Shown: positions 6,232 to 7,710 of the stretch, piece after piece
Position numbering within the stretch: the first letter of the stretch is position 1
Layout of the letters: each line of letters begins with the position of its first letter
NCBI GenBank assembly: GCA_902491415.1
Contig: CABUHP010000075.1
Location: 1 to 7,710, forward strand
Length of the DNA: 7,710 nt
From: an uncultured Collinsella sp.
Lineage (GTDB): Bacteria > Actinomycetota > Coriobacteriia > Coriobacteriales > Coriobacteriaceae
Reading direction: 5' to 3'
Position numbers and translations under genes: made by a program
Notes under the pieces: model-generated
Databases searched by the model: none
Seen by the model: the letters and a program-made list of their open reading frames with translations, nothing else
What the model was told of the DNA's origin: nothing

Positions 6232-7133
6232 AGGGCAAGCGCCGCCACGTTATTGTTGAAGTTACCGAGCGCGACGTCATCATCGCCGTAATGGCCGACC
6301 CATTGACATAGGTTGGTGTAACAGCCCCACAGATTGGCATACTGCTGATACCACTTTGACCGGGGCGAGAATGTTTGACGACCGAACTCGGCTCGAATGA
6401 CAAACATCTCCCCGACCAGGCTGTCGCACGGCCTGGGATCTCCCGTAGAGTTATAGGTCGAGACCACGTCATTGGCACGAGAAACGTAGCCGTCGAGCAT
6501 GTTGTACTTGGTCACAAGCCAACTGTGAATGCTCTCTTCCTCAGCAGCGGAAAGGCCACCGGAGTTTGCATCGTTGTCAGTGTTGCCGCCCGTCGAGCCG
6601 CCGTTTCCAGACCCTCCGGTAGAGGAACCCGCCCCAGAGCCGCCGCCCGAACTCGATGAATCCGAGCCGGAGCCAGAAGTATCCGAGCTACCGGGCTTTC
6701 CGGACTGCTGGGCGTCCTGCTCCTTCTGCTGCTCGACCTTATTCACCGTTGCCGCCACGCTATTGTTGGACAATCGATCGATGATCTTGGTGTTGGTGAG
6801 CACGATGGTTTTGCCATTGGCAAGCGTGACTTCGTTGTCCGGGGCCTCGGCGCCGTCCGCATCGTCGGTGCCAAACACAATATGCCCGACCACACTTGCC
6901 CAAGCATATCCAGTCGTGGTGCCCAGATCGCTTTTGACCTCATGCCCCACGCGCGGTTCGCGTGCGGCATGCGCCTGCATCATGGACGGCACGGTCATGC
7001 CATAGGCAGAAACGCCAGCCATGACCAGCACCAGCGAGCAAGACAGCAGTGCGTACGCCCGCGGCGCCAAGCCCAGTCGGCGTCGCATGCGCACCGCGGC
7101 GCCGCGCTTTGTCTGAGTGCCACCGGGCCGCAT
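6228..7133 (-). CDS. Secreted or membrane-anchored protein with Ser/Gly linker, first gene of kinase module
   Basis: A 301-residue protein of no family I recognise. ATG at 7133-7131 is chosen because GGAGG (7141-7145) precedes it by 7 bases; a TTG at 7226 in the same frame lacks such a site. Residues 1-25 are strongly basic (RMRRR), 26-46 are hydrophobic, and AHA at 54-56 could be a signal peptidase site. It is therefore either exported or held by one N-terminal membrane helix. A first small domain (about 58-140) ends in a charged Gln/Glu/Lys stretch. A low-complexity linker of Ser, Gly, Asp and Asn follows (144-193), then a helical-looking C-terminal domain (195-301) with aromatic residues and Cys236, Cys271 and Cys276. 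Linkers of this type usually span the cell wall. Its stop overlaps the kinase start as ATGA. I infer an extracellular sensor, partner or substrate for the kinase. Confidence 0.82.
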   Translation of the reverse strand: MRPGGTQTKRGAAVRMRRRLGLAPRAYALLSCSLVLVMAGVSAYGMTVPSMMQAHAAREPRVGHEVKSDLGTTTGYAWASVVGHIVFGTDDADGAEAPDNEVTLANGKTIVLTNTKIIDRLSNNSVAATVNKVEQQKEQDAQQSGKPGSSDTSGSGSDSSSSGGGSGAGSSTGGSGNGGSTGGNTDNDANSGGLSAAEEESIHSWLVTKYNMLDGYVSRANDVVSTYNSTGDPRPCDSLVGEMFVIRAEFGRQTFSPRSKWYQQYANLWGCYTNLCQWVGHYGDDDVALGNFNNNVAALAL

Positions 7134-7140
7134 GCGTTCT

Positions 7141-7145
7141 CCTCC
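7141..7145 (-). promoter_or_regulatory. Ribosome binding site deciding the start at 7133
   Basis: GGAGG on the minus strand lies 7 bases before ATG 7133-7131. It directly follows the T-run of the terminator, so formation of the terminator hairpin and ribosome access are physically close. Confidence 0.85.
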
Positions 7146-7174
7146 AACAAAAACACGCCGCTCGGGAGCGGCGC
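7146..7174 (-). terminator. Intrinsic terminator in the leader of the kinase module
   Basis: On the minus strand a 7-bp GC-rich stem (7173-7167 with 7162-7156, CGCCGCT/AGCGGCG, loop of 4) is followed directly by TGTTTTTGTT. This is a textbook Rho-independent terminator. It may end recR transcription. Because it leaves no room for a promoter before ATG 7133, the kinase-module transcript must also cross it, so it could act as an attenuator. Confidence 0.82.
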
Positions 7175-7274
7175 ATTCATTCGAATCCATATCTGAGTGT
7201 ATCAGCGAACCCAAAAGGTTGCGCAACGAATGGGCAAATTAAGGATGCGAGTGGAAGCATCCATGCGATAAGCG

Positions 7275-7302
7275 GATATAAAGCATCTTTGTTGCACAAC
7301 AA
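7275..7302 (-). promoter_or_regulatory. Candidate promoter with overlapping palindromic operator
   Basis: On the minus strand TTGTTG (7302-7297) and TATATC (7280-7275) are separated by 16 bases, a moderate sigma70/sigmaA-type match. The -35 box is part of a near-perfect dyad, TTTGTTG-CA-CAACAAA (7288-7303), which could be a repressor site. Transcription from here would give a leader of roughly 135 bases containing the terminator at 7146-7174. Weaker alternatives exist further downstream. Confidence 0.4.
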
Positions 7303-7311
7303 ACTTACAGT

Positions 7312-7341
7312 CGCACGGGGAAATTATGACTACCCCGTGCG
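7312..7341. repeat. 9-bp perfect inverted repeat with AT-rich loop
   Basis: CGCACGGGG (7312-7320) pairs exactly with CCCCGTGCG (7333-7341) around a 12-base AT-rich loop. It lies about 40 bases after the recR stop. There is no T-run, so it is either an mRNA 3'-end hairpin for recR or a regulator-binding dyad just upstream of the candidate promoter. Confidence 0.75.
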
Positions 7342-7378
7342 TCGCGAGGAAAACATACGGCAGGAGCAGGCTCGCCAC

Positions 7379-7710
7379 CTAAATCGTGCGACGGGCCTCG
7401 ATGGCACGCCCAAGCGTAAGCTCGTCGGCATACTCCAAGTCGCCGCCCACGGGAAGGCCGCTCGCAAGACGCGATACCTCAACGCCCAATGGCTTGATGG
7501 TGCGAGCAAGGTAGCTCGCCGTGGTCTCGCCCTCAATGTTGGGGTTGGTGGCGATAATGACCTCGTGGATGTCCTCGTGGCCCAGGCGCGCCAGCAGCTC
7601 GCGGATATGCAGCTGCTCGGGGCCGATCTTGTCCATGGGGCTGATCACGCCGCCCAGCACATGGTACAGGCCATGGTAGCTGCCCGTGCGCTCGATTGCC
7701 TGGACGTCGC
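7379..7710 (-). CDS. recR: Recombination protein RecR, C-terminal half (5' end outside window)
   Basis: 109 residues of RecR are present, out of about 200 in the family. RecR forms a ring-shaped clamp that, with RecF and RecO, loads RecA at single-stranded gaps during DNA repair in the cytoplasm. The visible part is the Toprim domain and C-terminus. Family hallmarks are [31 protein letters not shown], the [16 protein letters not shown] segment and [18 protein letters not shown] near the end. The N-terminal helix-hairpin-helix and zinc finger lie beyond 7710. The frame is open to the window edge and stops at 7381-7379. High GC codon use matches the kinase module. Confidence 0.97.
   Translation of the reverse strand, partial: DVQAIERTGSYHGLYHVLGGVISPMDKIGPEQLHIRELLARLGHEDIHEVIIATNPNIEGETTASYLARTIKPLGVEVSRLASGLPVGGDLEYADELTLGRAIEARRTI

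Noticed and set aside
5221..6291. Plus-strand open frame of 356 codons
   Set aside because: It is antisense to the kinase catalytic domain, with no motif of its own and a basic, low-quality composition.
6529..7005. Plus-strand frame encoding a Pro/Glu-rich protein
   Set aside because: The Pro/Glu repeats are simply the complement of the Ser/Gly linker codons of the exported protein.
7134..7226. Upstream TTG start extending the exported protein by 31 residues
   Set aside because: It has no Shine-Dalgarno and would put the terminator hairpin inside the coding region, while ATG 7133 has GGAGG at ideal spacing.

Overview
The window looks like chromosome from a high-GC Gram-positive anaerobe of the Coriobacteriia, Collinsella-like. 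This is an inference from the GC-rich codon use of the right-hand genes, the strong GGAGG-type ribosome binding sites and the general protein style; no rRNA or other marker is present to prove it. All supported genes lie on the minus strand, so the window reads from right to left.

Right end (7379-7710): the C-terminal half of recR, a recombination-repair Toprim protein, which runs off the right edge. A leader of about 245 bases follows (7134-7378). It holds a promoter-like pair overlapping a palindrome, a 9-bp hairpin, and a convincing intrinsic terminator whose T-run touches the ribosome binding site of the next gene.

Centre (3445-7133): a compact three-gene module. In transcription order it holds a secreted or membrane-anchored protein with a long Ser/Gly linker, a Ser/Thr protein kinase with four C-terminal membrane segments, and an FHA-domain protein. 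The first two overlap by ATGA. The second and third are 3 bases apart, with the Shine-Dalgarno of the third inside the last codons of the second. The likely logic is an outer-face sensor or partner, a membrane kinase, and a cytoplasmic phosphothreonine reader. No substrate or phosphatase is visible.

Left-centre (about 500-3200): a visibly less GC-rich accessory block. It holds a decayed class I SAM-dependent methyltransferase (5' end missing, two frame breaks, one in-frame stop), a possible 47-codon small ORF crossed by a perfect 20-bp inverted repeat, and an intact 550-residue ABC exporter. A diverged 23-bp repeat pair lies between this block and the FHA gene.

Left end (1-526): the N-terminus of a probable IS110-like transposase leaving the window, with several hundred bases of non-coding but foldable sequence upstream of it.
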